Source: an uncultured Clostridia bacterium | GTDB taxonomy: Bacteria; Bacillota; Clostridia; Christensenellales; Aristaeellaceae | Assembly (NCBI GenBank): GCA_946538975.1 | Contig: CAMNHF010000003.1 | Location: forward strand, 1-56,692 | Reading direction: 5' to 3' | DNA length: 56,692 bases | Shown here: in pieces, positions 34,264 to 41,657 of the stretch | How positions within the stretch are numbered: position 1 is the first letter of the stretch | Layout of the letters: the number at the start of each line of letters is the position of its first letter | Position numbers and translations under genes: made by a program | Notes under the pieces: generated by a model | Database searches by the model: none | What the model saw: the letters and a program-made list of their open reading frames with translations, nothing else | What the model was told of the DNA's origin: nothing

Positions 34264-34298
34264 AAGGAGCACCCGCTGAGAAACGGGCGCTCCTTCTT
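34264..34298. terminator. Bidirectional terminator between htpG and the convergent operon
   Basis: AAGGAGC-A-CCCG pairs with CGGG-C-GCTCCTT around an 8-nt loop; CTTT follows on the plus strand and AAAA precedes it, giving a T run on the minus strand. It serves two convergent genes. Confidence 0.8.
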
Positions 34299-34326
34299 TG
34301 GTTGGCTTTGCAGGGGATCCGGCGGC

Positions 34327-34920
34327 TTACTGCTTGTCCAGCTTCTCGACGATGTCGTCCACCGTGTCCGCGGCCTGCTTTCCGGCGGCGGTGACGCGAT
34401 CCAGCGCCTCCTGTATGGAGGAATAGGCCTCGGAGGGGGCTTCGGCCTCCTCGGTGTCCGGCATGTCGATCACGGGCAGGGTGACGTCGGCGGCAGGGGC
34501 CTCCTCCGGCGTTTCCTCCAGCTCGATGGCCACCGGGTTCGGGACCGGCTGGGGAGCTTCCGCCTGGGGCTCGGCCACAGGCTCCGCTTCCTCGGGCACC
34601 TCGATGACCGGCGCGGCCGGGGCCTGCTCCGCGGCTTCACCCTGGGCCGCTGCCCGCTCGGCGCGCAGACGATCCAGCTCGGCGTCCGCCTCGGCGACCT
34701 GCTCCAGCAGGGTCACCAGCTCCGCAGGGAACTGTGCGCCATGCTTCCACATCTCGTAGGCCCGGGCGCCGAAGCCGCGCAGAATCTCGGACTTCCGGTT
34801 GTTCAGGTTCAGCTCGTCCACCTTGAAGCGGGTGGTGGAGGCGAGGGTGCTGGCGGCGTTGCCGACAGCTTCCATGCCCTTGGAAAAGAGGGATTTCACG
34901 GTGGATCCAAAGTCAGGCAT
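34327..34920 (-). CDS. Uncharacterised acidic protein with coiled coil and disordered middle
   Basis: A 197-residue cytoplasmic protein I do not recognise by family. Residues 1-95 are helical: an amphipathic start (STVKSLFSKGMEAVGNAAS), then LNNRKSEILRGFGARAYEMW and a coiled coil (LVTLLEQVAEADAELDRL). Residues about 95-165 are Pro/Glu/Ala-rich and probably disordered; the C-terminus is again amphipathic helix (AAGKQAADTVDDIVEKLDKQ). Helical-end, acidic-middle layout suggests a membrane-surface or scaffold protein (inference). RBS GAGAGGAG is upstream. It is the last gene of the transketolase-lipid kinase operon. Confidence 0.75.
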   Translation of the reverse strand: MPDFGSTVKSLFSKGMEAVGNAASTLASTTRFKVDELNLNNRKSEILRGFGARAYEMWKHGAQFPAELVTLLEQVAEADAELDRLRAERAAAQGEAAEQAPAAPVIEVPEEAEPVAEPQAEAPQPVPNPVAIELEETPEEAPAADVTLPVIDMPDTEEAEAPSEAYSSIQEALDRVTAAGKQAADTVDDIVEKLDKQ

Positions 34921-34953
34921 GAATCATTCTCCTCTCTGGCGGCGCATTCCGGC

Positions 34954-35814
34954 TCACCAGTGCAGCAGCAGGCTTCCCGGCCGCATCTCGAAGGTCACAC
35001 TGGCCATGCCGCTGATTTCGCCGTCCGTCTGTACGCGCAGGCTGTCGCCGCGCAGGGTCACGCGGTCGCACAGCAGGTGGCGGGTGAAGGGAAAGGTCAA
35101 CACTTTCCGGCTCATCAGGCCGGGCAGATAGAAGGGAATCTTCCAGCGCGGCACATGGCCGACCAGCACCAGATCCAGCTTGCCGTCGTCGGGCCGGGCG
35201 TCCGGGCAGATGGGGATCCCGCCGCCGATCCAGCGGCCGTTGGCCACCGCGCAGATCAGCGCCTGCTCGTCGGACTCATGCCCGTCCACGTTCAGATGCA
35301 GCTGTACAGGCCGGTAATGCCATATGGCCTGCAGCAGCCCCAGCAGATAGGGCAGCAGCCCGTGAAAGCGCCGCTTGAAGCGCTCGGCGTGATCCAGCAC
35401 CATCACGTCAAAGCCGGTGCCGCACACGTTCAGGAAGGCCTTGCCGTTCGCCAGGCCGATGTCGATGGGGCGGGCAGGCTTCTCCAGCAGGAAGTGCAGG
35501 GCTTCCACCGGATCCGCGGGGATGCCGGTGGTCTTGATGAAATCGTTGCCCGTCCCGGCCGGGATGATGCCCAGCGCGGCCCCGGTGCCGAGCAGTCCGC
35601 TGGCCACCTCGGAGGCTGTGCCGTCACCGCCGACGGAGACCACGGTCTCGCCGGGCCGGGCGGCTTCCCGCGCCAGCGCCTCCGCCCCGTGCGCCTCACC
35701 GGTGTGGAGGAAGACTGCTTCCCTGCCCAGCCGGTCCAGCTCCGCGCGGAGCCGCTTCTCCGCCTCCAGGGCGGCGCCGACCCCGGCGACGGGGTTGACG
35801 ATGAAGGTCAGCAT
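34954..35814 (-). CDS. Diacylglycerol/lipid kinase (YegS/BmrU family)
   Basis: A 286-residue lipid kinase of the diacylglycerol kinase catalytic-domain family. The N-terminal FIVNPVAGVG, the nucleotide loop VVSVGGDGTASEVASGL and the IIPAGTGNDFIKTTGIP block are all present; the C-terminal beta domain holds GGGIPICPDARPDDGKLDLVLV with the metal-structural acids. Members phosphorylate diacylglycerol or related lipids at the inner membrane face, recycling lipid after cell-wall polymer synthesis. It starts 3 bp after transketolase subunit C with only a weak RBS, so coupled translation is likely. Confidence 0.92.
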   Translation of the reverse strand: MLTFIVNPVAGVGAALEAEKRLRAELDRLGREAVFLHTGEAHGAEALAREAARPGETVVSVGGDGTASEVASGLLGTGAALGIIPAGTGNDFIKTTGIPADPVEALHFLLEKPARPIDIGLANGKAFLNVCGTGFDVMVLDHAERFKRRFHGLLPYLLGLLQAIWHYRPVQLHLNVDGHESDEQALICAVANGRWIGGGIPICPDARPDDGKLDLVLVGHVPRWKIPFYLPGLMSRKVLTFPFTRHLLCDRVTLRGDSLRVQTDGEISGMASVTFEMRPGSLLLHW

Positions 35815-35817
35815 GGC

Positions 35818-36765
35818 TTACTTCGCCTGCAGGATGCGCTCCGCGATCTGCGCGCCGGAGAGGCCGTACTCGCGCAGCAGGTCGGCGGGCTTGCCGCTCT
35901 GGCCGAAGCAGTCGTTGATGCCGATCTTCTCGAAGACGAAGCTGCCGCTGCCGCACAGGCAGCTGGCCACCGCGTCGCCCAGGCCGCCGATGACGGAGTG
36001 CTCCTCCACGACGAAGACCCGGCCGCACTTCTTCGCATAGGCGCGGGTGATCTCCTCGTCAAAGGGCTTGATGGTGGGGAAGGTGACGAGGGCGGCGTCC
36101 ACGCCCTTCTCGCCCAGGGCCTTCACGGCCTCCAGGGTGTGCTCCAGCATGATGCCGGTGGTGAAGATGACGCAGTCCGCGCCGTCCTTCACGACGTAGC
36201 CCTTGCCGACCTCGAAGGCGTGGGGCTCATAGACGGGGGAGGGCAGGCGGGCGGTGCGGATGAACACCGGGCCGTCGATCTCGGCGGCGGCGCGCACGCA
36301 CTGCAGGGTTTCGTTGGCGTCGGTGGGGGCGAAAATGGTCATGCCGGGCAGCACCCGCATCAGCGCCAGATCCTCGATGGCCTGGTGGCTGCCGCCGTCC
36401 TCGCCCAGGGTAATGCCCGCGTGGGAGAAGCCGAACTTCACGTTGAAGTGGGGATAGCACACGCCGTTGCGGATCTGGTCATAGCAGCGGCCCGCGAACA
36501 CCGCGAAGGTGGAGCAGAAGGGGATCAGCCCCATGGTGCTCATGCCGGCGGCGATGTCGACCATGTCGGCCTCGGCGATGCCGCAGTCATAGTGCCGCTC
36601 CGGATAGGCGGAGCGGAAGGCGTTGGTCATGGTGGCGGCGGCCAGGTCGGCATCCAGCACGACGACGCGGTCATTCTCCCCGCCCAGCTGCACGAGGGCC
36701 TTGCCATAGGCCACGCGGGTGGATTCCTTTTCGCCTGTGGGCGTCAGATGGATGGTGTTGCTCAT
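35818..36765 (-). CDS. Transketolase, C-terminal subunit
   Basis: A 315-residue protein corresponding to the pyrimidine-binding and C-terminal domains of transketolase. Typical motifs: RVAYGKALVQLG, VVVLDADLAAAT, CGIAEADMVDIAAGM (with the catalytic Glu that activates thiamine diphosphate), and EDGGSHQAIEDLALMRVLPGM. It needs the N-terminal subunit encoded 4 bp upstream to form the active site. Together they interconvert pentose- and hexose-phosphate-pathway sugars. Split transketolase is common in Clostridia. Confidence 0.94.
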   Translation of the reverse strand: MSNTIHLTPTGEKESTRVAYGKALVQLGGENDRVVVLDADLAAATMTNAFRSAYPERHYDCGIAEADMVDIAAGMSTMGLIPFCSTFAVFAGRCYDQIRNGVCYPHFNVKFGFSHAGITLGEDGGSHQAIEDLALMRVLPGMTIFAPTDANETLQCVRAAAEIDGPVFIRTARLPSPVYEPHAFEVGKGYVVKDGADCVIFTTGIMLEHTLEAVKALGEKGVDAALVTFPTIKPFDEEITRAYAKKCGRVFVVEEHSVIGGLGDAVASCLCGSGSFVFEKIGINDCFGQSGKPADLLREYGLSGAQIAERILQAK

Positions 36766-36769
36766 TTTC

Positions 36770-37585
36770 TCAGCCCTCCAGTTCCTTCAGTGCCTGCGCT
36801 GCCTGTTCCGCGTTGGGCGCCTTGCCGTGCCAGCCGACCTGGCCCTCCATGAAGGAGACGCCCTTGCCCTTGAGCGTGTGCAGGAAGACAAGGCGCGGCT
36901 TGCCGGGGCAGGCGGGGGTGTGCAGGGCGTCGAGCACCTGCTGCATGTCGTTGCCGTCCGCGACCTCCACGATGTCATAGCCGAAGGCGGCGAACTTTGC
37001 GCGCACATCGCCCAGGCTCATGACCTGCTCGTTGGTGCCGTCGATCTGCATGCCGTTGTAGTCGAAGATGACGGTCAGATTGTCCAGCTTGTAGTGGGCC
37101 GCGGCCATGGAGGCCTCCCAGACCAGACCCTCGTCGCTCTCGCCGTCGCCGATCATCGTGTAGACGTGGCAGGGGTTGCCGGTGTGCTTCGCGCCCAGCG
37201 CCATGCCCACGGCGATGGAGATGCCCTGGCCCAGGGAGCCGGTGGAGGCGTCGACGCCGGGGCACTTCTTGGTGTCCGGGTGGCCCTGCAGGATGCCGTG
37301 GAGCTGACGGAAGCCGTCGAACTCCTCGCGGCCGAAGAAGCCGCGCTCGCACAGCGTGCCGTAGAGCGCGGGCGCCGCGTGGCCCTTGGAGAGCACGAAG
37401 CGGTCGCGGTTCGGGTTCTTGTCGTCCTTGGGATCGACGCCTTGCATCACGTCAAAATACAGGGCGACCAGGGCCTCCGTGCAGCTCAGGGATCCGCCGG
37501 GATGTCCCGCGCCGGCCTTGTTGGTCATGATGATGATGTCCCGCCGCACCTGACGGGCCACCGCCTGGAGCTCCTGAACGTTCAT
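36770..37585 (-). CDS. Transketolase, N-terminal subunit
   Basis: A 271-residue diphosphate-binding half of transketolase. Motifs: TNKAGAGHPGGSLSCTEAL, LSKGHAAPALYGTL, TGSLGQGISIAVGMA and the thiamine-diphosphate metal motif GDGESDEGLVWEA...N. First gene of the operon tktN-tktC-lipid kinase-acidic protein. GGAGGAAG precedes its ATG, behind a consensus promoter, so it should be strongly expressed. Confidence 0.94.
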   Translation of the reverse strand: MNVQELQAVARQVRRDIIIMTNKAGAGHPGGSLSCTEALVALYFDVMQGVDPKDDKNPNRDRFVLSKGHAAPALYGTLCERGFFGREEFDGFRQLHGILQGHPDTKKCPGVDASTGSLGQGISIAVGMALGAKHTGNPCHVYTMIGDGESDEGLVWEASMAAAHYKLDNLTVIFDYNGMQIDGTNEQVMSLGDVRAKFAAFGYDIVEVADGNDMQQVLDALHTPACPGKPRLVFLHTLKGKGVSFMEGQVGWHGKAPNAEQAAQALKELEG

Positions 37586-37643
37586 TGCGCTTCCTCCTCG
37601 GTATCATCCGGCTTCATCGCCGTATTTATGTTTGCCTTGCTTC

Positions 37644-37672
37644 ATTATAATGGAGCCGTCCCGCCTTGTCAA
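37644..37672 (-). promoter_or_regulatory. Consensus promoter of the transketolase operon
   Basis: Minus-strand TTGACA (37672-37667), 17-bp spacer, TATAAT (37649-37644): a perfect sigma-A consensus. Confidence 0.9.
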
Positions 37673-37740
37673 GAACGCCTGATGGCCAGTTTCATGCACT
37701 CCGGCCTTATCCCGCCGCATGCACCCCATGTGGAAACCAT

Positions 37741-37830
37741 CTGCCCCCAGAGAATGGGCTTTTAGGAAAGATGGGGGTCTGGGGGAAGGAAACCCCTTTT
37801 CGGCCTCGAAAAGGGTTTCCTTCCCCCAGG
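37741..37830 (-). repeat. 90-bp hairpin repeat, copy 1 (3-prime side of the export ATPase gene)
   Basis: A 22-23-bp stem (37779-37801 with 37808-37829) is flanked on one side by a conserved 28-base segment. The same layout recurs at 45721-45810. It begins 15 bases after the ATPase stop codon on the minus strand. The transcript side after the stem is C-rich rather than a U run. Confidence 0.85.
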
Positions 37831-37844
37831 AAGCCGCGCAGCGC

Positions 37845-38597
37845 TTACCCCTTTGCCGGCACCGCGGTGCTCTCGTCGTAGGCGGCCAGAACCTCGCGGG
37901 TGTCGCCGGTCATCATGATCTGCCCCTCGTTGATCCAGGCGGCCTTCCGGCACAGCCGCTGCACGGAGGCGGCGGAGTGGGAGACGAACAGCAGCGTGGT
38001 GCCGCCGGAGAGCATCTCCTCGATGCGGCCCTCGCAGCGCGCCTGGAAGGCCTTGTCGCCGGTGGAGAGCACCTCGTCGGCGATCAGGATATCCGGATGG
38101 GCGCTGGTCGCCACGGCGAAGCCCAGCCGGGCCTTCATACCGGAGGAGTAATTCTTGATCGGCACGTCGAGGAAGTCCTTCAGCCCGGAGAAGTCCACGA
38201 TGTCGTCGAAGGCAGCGGCGATATCCCGCTTGCTCATGCCGAGGATCAGCCCGTTCATGGTGATGTTCTCCCGGCCGGTCAGTTCTCCGTCAAAGCCGGC
38301 GCCCAGTTCCAGCAGCGGGGCGATGCGGCCGTCCACCCGCACGGTGCCGCGGTAGGGGCGGAGGATGCCGGTGATCAGCTTCAGCAGGGTGGATTTGCCC
38401 GAGCCGTTGCGGCCCACCAGCCCCATGCTCTCCCCGGCCTGCATCCGCAGCGACACGCCGCGCAGGGCGAAGAACTCCTGGAACAGCAGCTCCCGGTGCG
38501 TGAGGGCATAAAAGTATTCCTTCGCGCTCATGGGCTTTTGCATGGCCAGGTTGAAGCGCACCCAGGCGTCGTTGACTTCGATCACATACTGCGACAT
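37845..38597 (-). CDS. Polysaccharide-export ABC transporter ATPase (Wzt/TagH-like)
   Basis: A 250-residue ATPase. Walker A is GLVGRNGSGKSTLLKLI, the signature YSSGMKARLGFA and Walker B ILIADEVLSTGD; FFALRGVSLRM and the TGRENITMNGLILGM helix are typical of the O-antigen/teichoic-acid exporter subfamily. It lacks the C-terminal glycan-recognition domain of long Wzt proteins. The start is the ATG at 38597, with GGAGG seven bases upstream. It follows its permease gene by 15 bp. No glycosyltransferase genes are adjacent, so the exported polymer is unknown. Confidence 0.92.
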   Translation of the reverse strand: MSQYVIEVNDAWVRFNLAMQKPMSAKEYFYALTHRELLFQEFFALRGVSLRMQAGESMGLVGRNGSGKSTLLKLITGILRPYRGTVRVDGRIAPLLELGAGFDGELTGRENITMNGLILGMSKRDIAAAFDDIVDFSGLKDFLDVPIKNYSSGMKARLGFAVATSAHPDILIADEVLSTGDKAFQARCEGRIEEMLSGGTTLLFVSHSAASVQRLCRKAAWINEGQIMMTGDTREVLAAYDESTAVPAKG

Positions 38598-38612
38598 GTG
38601 CATTCCTCCCCG

Positions 38613-39410
38613 TCACACATAGAGGATCAGGGTGTCCCTGCTCTTCCAGTAGCTGGTGAGGCCGATGGCGAGGAAGAGCAGCGCGGCGGCCGTCCCGTGC
38701 CAGAACAGCCCCGCCTCGGGCCACTGGTGGTAGAGGAAGAGGTCGCGCATCTGCTGGACATAGAAGTAGGCGGGGTTCCAGTTCGTGATGGCGCTGCTCA
38801 GCCCCTCCGGCAGGGAGACGATCGGATAGAACACCGGCGTCAGGTACATCCACGCGGTGCAGAAGGCGGTGTAGAGGAAGTCCGTATCGCGCACGCGGGC
38901 GCTGCACTGGGCGAGGAACAGGCCCAGCCCGAAGCAGAAGGTGAACAGCTGGGCCAGCAGCACCGGCAGGAACAGGGCATGGATCGAAACCGGCGTGCGG
39001 GTGAAGAGCAGCACGATGATGAAGGCGACGCAGTTGAAGCCGAAGTCCACCACGGCGGTGCTGAAATTCGCCAGCGGGAACACGTAGATCGGGATGCGGG
39101 CCTTGCGCAGCAGCGGGCCGTTGGAACGGATGGAGCGCTCCACCGACTGGGTGGAGGTGGTGATGAAGGTGTAGATCATGCGCCCGGTGAACAGATAGAC
39201 CGGATAATTTTCGATGTTGTTGTGGAACATGGTGGAAAACACCGCGTTCAGGATGAGCATCACCAGCAGCGGGTTCAGCACGCACCAGATATAGCCCAGG
39301 ATGGAGCGGCGGTATTTCTTTTTCATTTCCCGGGAAACCAGATTCTGCACCAGGGGGAAGAACTTTCTGCCGTTGCGCACGGCCAGCCCGAGTTGGGTGA
39401 ACAGCTGCAT
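38613..39410 (-). CDS. Polysaccharide-export ABC-2 permease (Wzm/TagG-like)
   Basis: A 265-residue membrane protein with about six spans. The N-terminal amphipathic segment LVSREMKKKYRRSILGYIWCV is the ABC-2 exporter hallmark; QCSARVRDTDF is the conserved cytoplasmic loop. The ATG at 39410 is preceded by GGGAG; the in-frame extension upstream would cross the promoter. It pairs with the ATPase downstream and would export undecaprenyl-linked polymers such as teichoic acid or capsule. Confidence 0.92.
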   Translation of the reverse strand: MQLFTQLGLAVRNGRKFFPLVQNLVSREMKKKYRRSILGYIWCVLNPLLVMLILNAVFSTMFHNNIENYPVYLFTGRMIYTFITTSTQSVERSIRSNGPLLRKARIPIYVFPLANFSTAVVDFGFNCVAFIIVLLFTRTPVSIHALFLPVLLAQLFTFCFGLGLFLAQCSARVRDTDFLYTAFCTAWMYLTPVFYPIVSLPEGLSSAITNWNPAYFYVQQMRDLFLYHQWPEAGLFWHGTAAALLFLAIGLTSYWKSRDTLILYV

Positions 39411-39449
39411 TCGTCTCCCGCCTCCTTTCGTGTCTTGGGTGCCGGCTGT

Positions 39450-39478
39450 ATTGTACAACATTGCGCGGCTTTCATCAA
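39450..39478 (-). promoter_or_regulatory. Promoter of the polysaccharide-export pair
   Basis: Minus-strand TTGATG (39478-39473), 17-bp spacer, TACAAT (39455-39450). Confidence 0.7.
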
Positions 39479-39490
39479 GAGGGCGGGAAA

Positions 39491-39500
39491 GGGGGGGGGG
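39491..39500. repeat. Ten-G homopolymer between divergent promoters
   Basis: A run of ten G sits 12 bp upstream of the export-pair -35 and 41 bp upstream of the aminopeptidase -35. Such tracts slip during replication and can change promoter spacing or protein binding. Confidence 0.7.
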
Positions 39501-39541
39501 CAAGCCCGGCGCGGAAATCGGGGGCGGGGCGGGATTCGTGA

Positions 39542-39570
39542 TTGCGAAAAGCCGCGGGATGGTTTATAAT
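39542..39570 (+). promoter_or_regulatory. Promoter of the M18 aminopeptidase operon
   Basis: TTGCGA (39542-39547), 17-bp spacer, perfect TATAAT (39565-39570), 42 bases before the ATG. Confidence 0.75.
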
Positions 39571-39612
39571 GACGACAGCCGTTTTTCACGGCGGAAATGA
39601 GGGGCATAAAGT

Positions 39613-40935
39613 ATGGAAAAGTCCTGTGAGGAAATCCGCGCGGAGGCTGAGGGCCTGCTCGCCTTTCTGAAAAAGTCGCCGACCTGCTATCACGCCGTCG
39701 CCGCGGCCGAGGAGCTGCTCCCCGGCTTCACCCGCCTGGAGGAGGGCGAGAAGTGGCAGCTCGTCCCGGGCGGGCGGTATTATGTCACCCGCAACCGTTC
39801 CTCGCTGATCGCATTCATCCTGCCGACGGGCCGCCTGGAGGCCTGGCAGCTGACCGCCAGCCACTCCGACTCGCCCACCTTCAAGGTCAAGGAGAACGCC
39901 GAGGTCACCGTGCGGGGCAAGTATGTGCAGCTGGACACGGAGCGCTACGGCGGGCTGATCCTGGGCAGCTGGGTGGACCGGCCGCTGTCCGTGGCCGGGC
40001 GGGTGATGGTGCGCGATGGGGCGGGCCTGCACAGCCGGCTGGTCTGCGTGGACCGCGACCTGTGCGTGATCCCCAACGTGGCCATCCACATGAACCGGCA
40101 GATCAATGAGGGCTACAAGTATCAGCCGCATATCGACCTGTATCCGCTCTGGGGCGGCGGCGACGCGGCGGGCAGCTTCCGCCGCGTGATCGCGGAGGCG
40201 GCCGGCGTCGCGGAAGACGCCATCTGCGGGACGGATCTGTTCCTGTACAGCCGCACGCCCGGCGCCGTCTGGGGGCCGCAGGGCGAATTCCTCTCCGCCG
40301 GCCGCCTGGACGATCTGGAATGCGTCTACGCGGCCCTGCGCGCCATCGCGGCCTCGGAGAGCGCGGAGCACCACGCGAACGTGGCCTGCGTCTTCGACAA
40401 TGAGGAGGTGGGCTCCACCACCAAGCAGGGCGCGAATTCCACCTTCCTGGAGGACGTGCTGCGGCGGATCTCCCTGGGCTGCGGGCTGGACGCCGAGGAG
40501 CACCTGGCCGCGCTGGCCGGCAGCTTCATGCTCTCCGCCGACAACGCCCACGCCATGCACCCGAACCACCCCGAGTTCTCCGACCCGAACAACTGCGCCT
40601 TCATGAACGAGGGCGTGGTCGTCAAATACAACGCGAATCAGAAATACACCACCGACGCGGTCTCCCGGGCGGTCTTCGGCGAGATCTGCGCGGCGGCGGG
40701 CGTGCCGGTGCAGCACTATGCGAACCGCTCCGACATGGCCGGCGGCGGCACCCTGGGCAACATCTCCGGCACCCATGTGTCCATCAACACGGTGGACATC
40801 GGCCTGGCGCAGCTGGCCATGCACTCCTGCTACGAGACCGCCGGCACCCGCGACCTGGGCTGGATGATCGACGCCATGCGCGCCTTCCACGCCCGGCCGG
40901 TGCGCCGCCTGCGGGACGGGGAGTACAGCCTGTGA
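39613..40935 (+). CDS. apeB: M18-family aminopeptidase
   Basis: A 440-residue cytoplasmic zinc aminopeptidase of family M18 (aspartyl aminopeptidase-like). Metal-site motifs in order: LTASHSDSP (His/Asp), SAGRLDDL (bridging Asp), DNEEVGS (Glu pair), and SADNAHAMHPNHPE plus ISGTHVSINTVDIG near the C-terminus. Length is right for the family. Probably recycles peptides from the N-terminus. First gene of an operon joined to trmO by a GTGA overlap. The RBS is weak in the bases before the ATG. Confidence 0.93.
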   Translation: MEKSCEEIRAEAEGLLAFLKKSPTCYHAVAAAEELLPGFTRLEEGEKWQLVPGGRYYVTRNRSSLIAFILPTGRLEAWQLTASHSDSPTFKVKENAEVTVRGKYVQLDTERYGGLILGSWVDRPLSVAGRVMVRDGAGLHSRLVCVDRDLCVIPNVAIHMNRQINEGYKYQPHIDLYPLWGGGDAAGSFRRVIAEAAGVAEDAICGTDLFLYSRTPGAVWGPQGEFLSAGRLDDLECVYAALRAIAASESAEHHANVACVFDNEEVGSTTKQGANSTFLEDVLRRISLGCGLDAEEHLAALAGSFMLSADNAHAMHPNHPEFSDPNNCAFMNEGVVVKYNANQKYTTDAVSRAVFGEICAAAGVPVQHYANRSDMAGGGTLGNISGTHVSINTVDIGLAQLAMHSCYETAGTRDLGWMIDAMRAFHARPVRRLRDGEYSL

Positions 40936-41657
40936 CGGCGGAGGGCTGGACGCTGCGCCCCATCGCCCATATGCGGAACGGCTTCGCGGACAAGTTTGGC
41001 CTGCCGCGGCAGAGCGGGCTGGCGGAGGAGATCCCCGGCGAGATCGTCTTCCTGCCGGAATTCCGCGTGCGGGAGGCCTTCCGCGGGCTGGAGCAGTGCA
41101 GCCATCTGTGGCTGGTGTGGGTGTTCGACCGGGCCGCGCGCTCCGGCTGGTCGCCGACGGTGCGGCCGCCGAGGCTGGGCGGCAACACCCGCGTGGGCGT
41201 GTTCGCGACGCGCTCGCCCTTCCGGCCCAATCCGGTCGGCCTGAGCTGTGTCCGGCTGGAGCGGGTGGATTTTGATGCGCCGGAGGGGCCGGTGCTCCAT
41301 GTGCGGGGCGCGGATCTGGCCGACGGCACGCCGATCCTGGATGTGAAGCCCTACCTCCCCTATGCCGACAGCCGCCCGGACGCCCGCGCCGGCCTGTATG
41401 ACCCGCTAGGCGATCAGCGGCTGCGGGTGGTGCTGCCGGAGGCATTGACTGCGGGCCTGCCGGAGGAGACGCTGCGCGCGGCGCGGGAGATTCTCTCGCG
41501 GGATCCGCGCCCCGGCTATCAGCACGACCCGGCGCGGCGCTACGGCCTGGGCTATGGCGGCTATGACTTCCGCTTCACGGTCGACGGGGATACGCTGACC
41601 GTGGCGGAGATCTGCCCGTCCAGCCCTGCAAATACGAATACGGAGGAAGCCACGTGA
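40932..41657 (+). CDS. trmO: tRNA (N6-threonylcarbamoyladenosine-N6) methyltransferase TrmO
   Basis: A 241-residue TsaA/TrmO-family protein that methylates t6A37 in tRNAs decoding threonine. The family core is clear: IAHMRNGFADKFGLPRQSG at the start, EFRVREAFRGLEQCSHLWLVW, the SAM-site block TRSPFRPNPVGLS and DGTPILDVKPYLPYADS; the C-terminal extension contains the PGYQHDPARRYGLGYGGYDF segment. Starts at a GTG at 40932 overlapping the aminopeptidase stop, so it depends on translational coupling. It overlaps the next gene the same way. Confidence 0.93.
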   Translation: MTAEGWTLRPIAHMRNGFADKFGLPRQSGLAEEIPGEIVFLPEFRVREAFRGLEQCSHLWLVWVFDRAARSGWSPTVRPPRLGGNTRVGVFATRSPFRPNPVGLSCVRLERVDFDAPEGPVLHVRGADLADGTPILDVKPYLPYADSRPDARAGLYDPLGDQRLRVVLPEALTAGLPEETLRAAREILSRDPRPGYQHDPARRYGLGYGGYDFRFTVDGDTLTVAEICPSSPANTNTEEAT

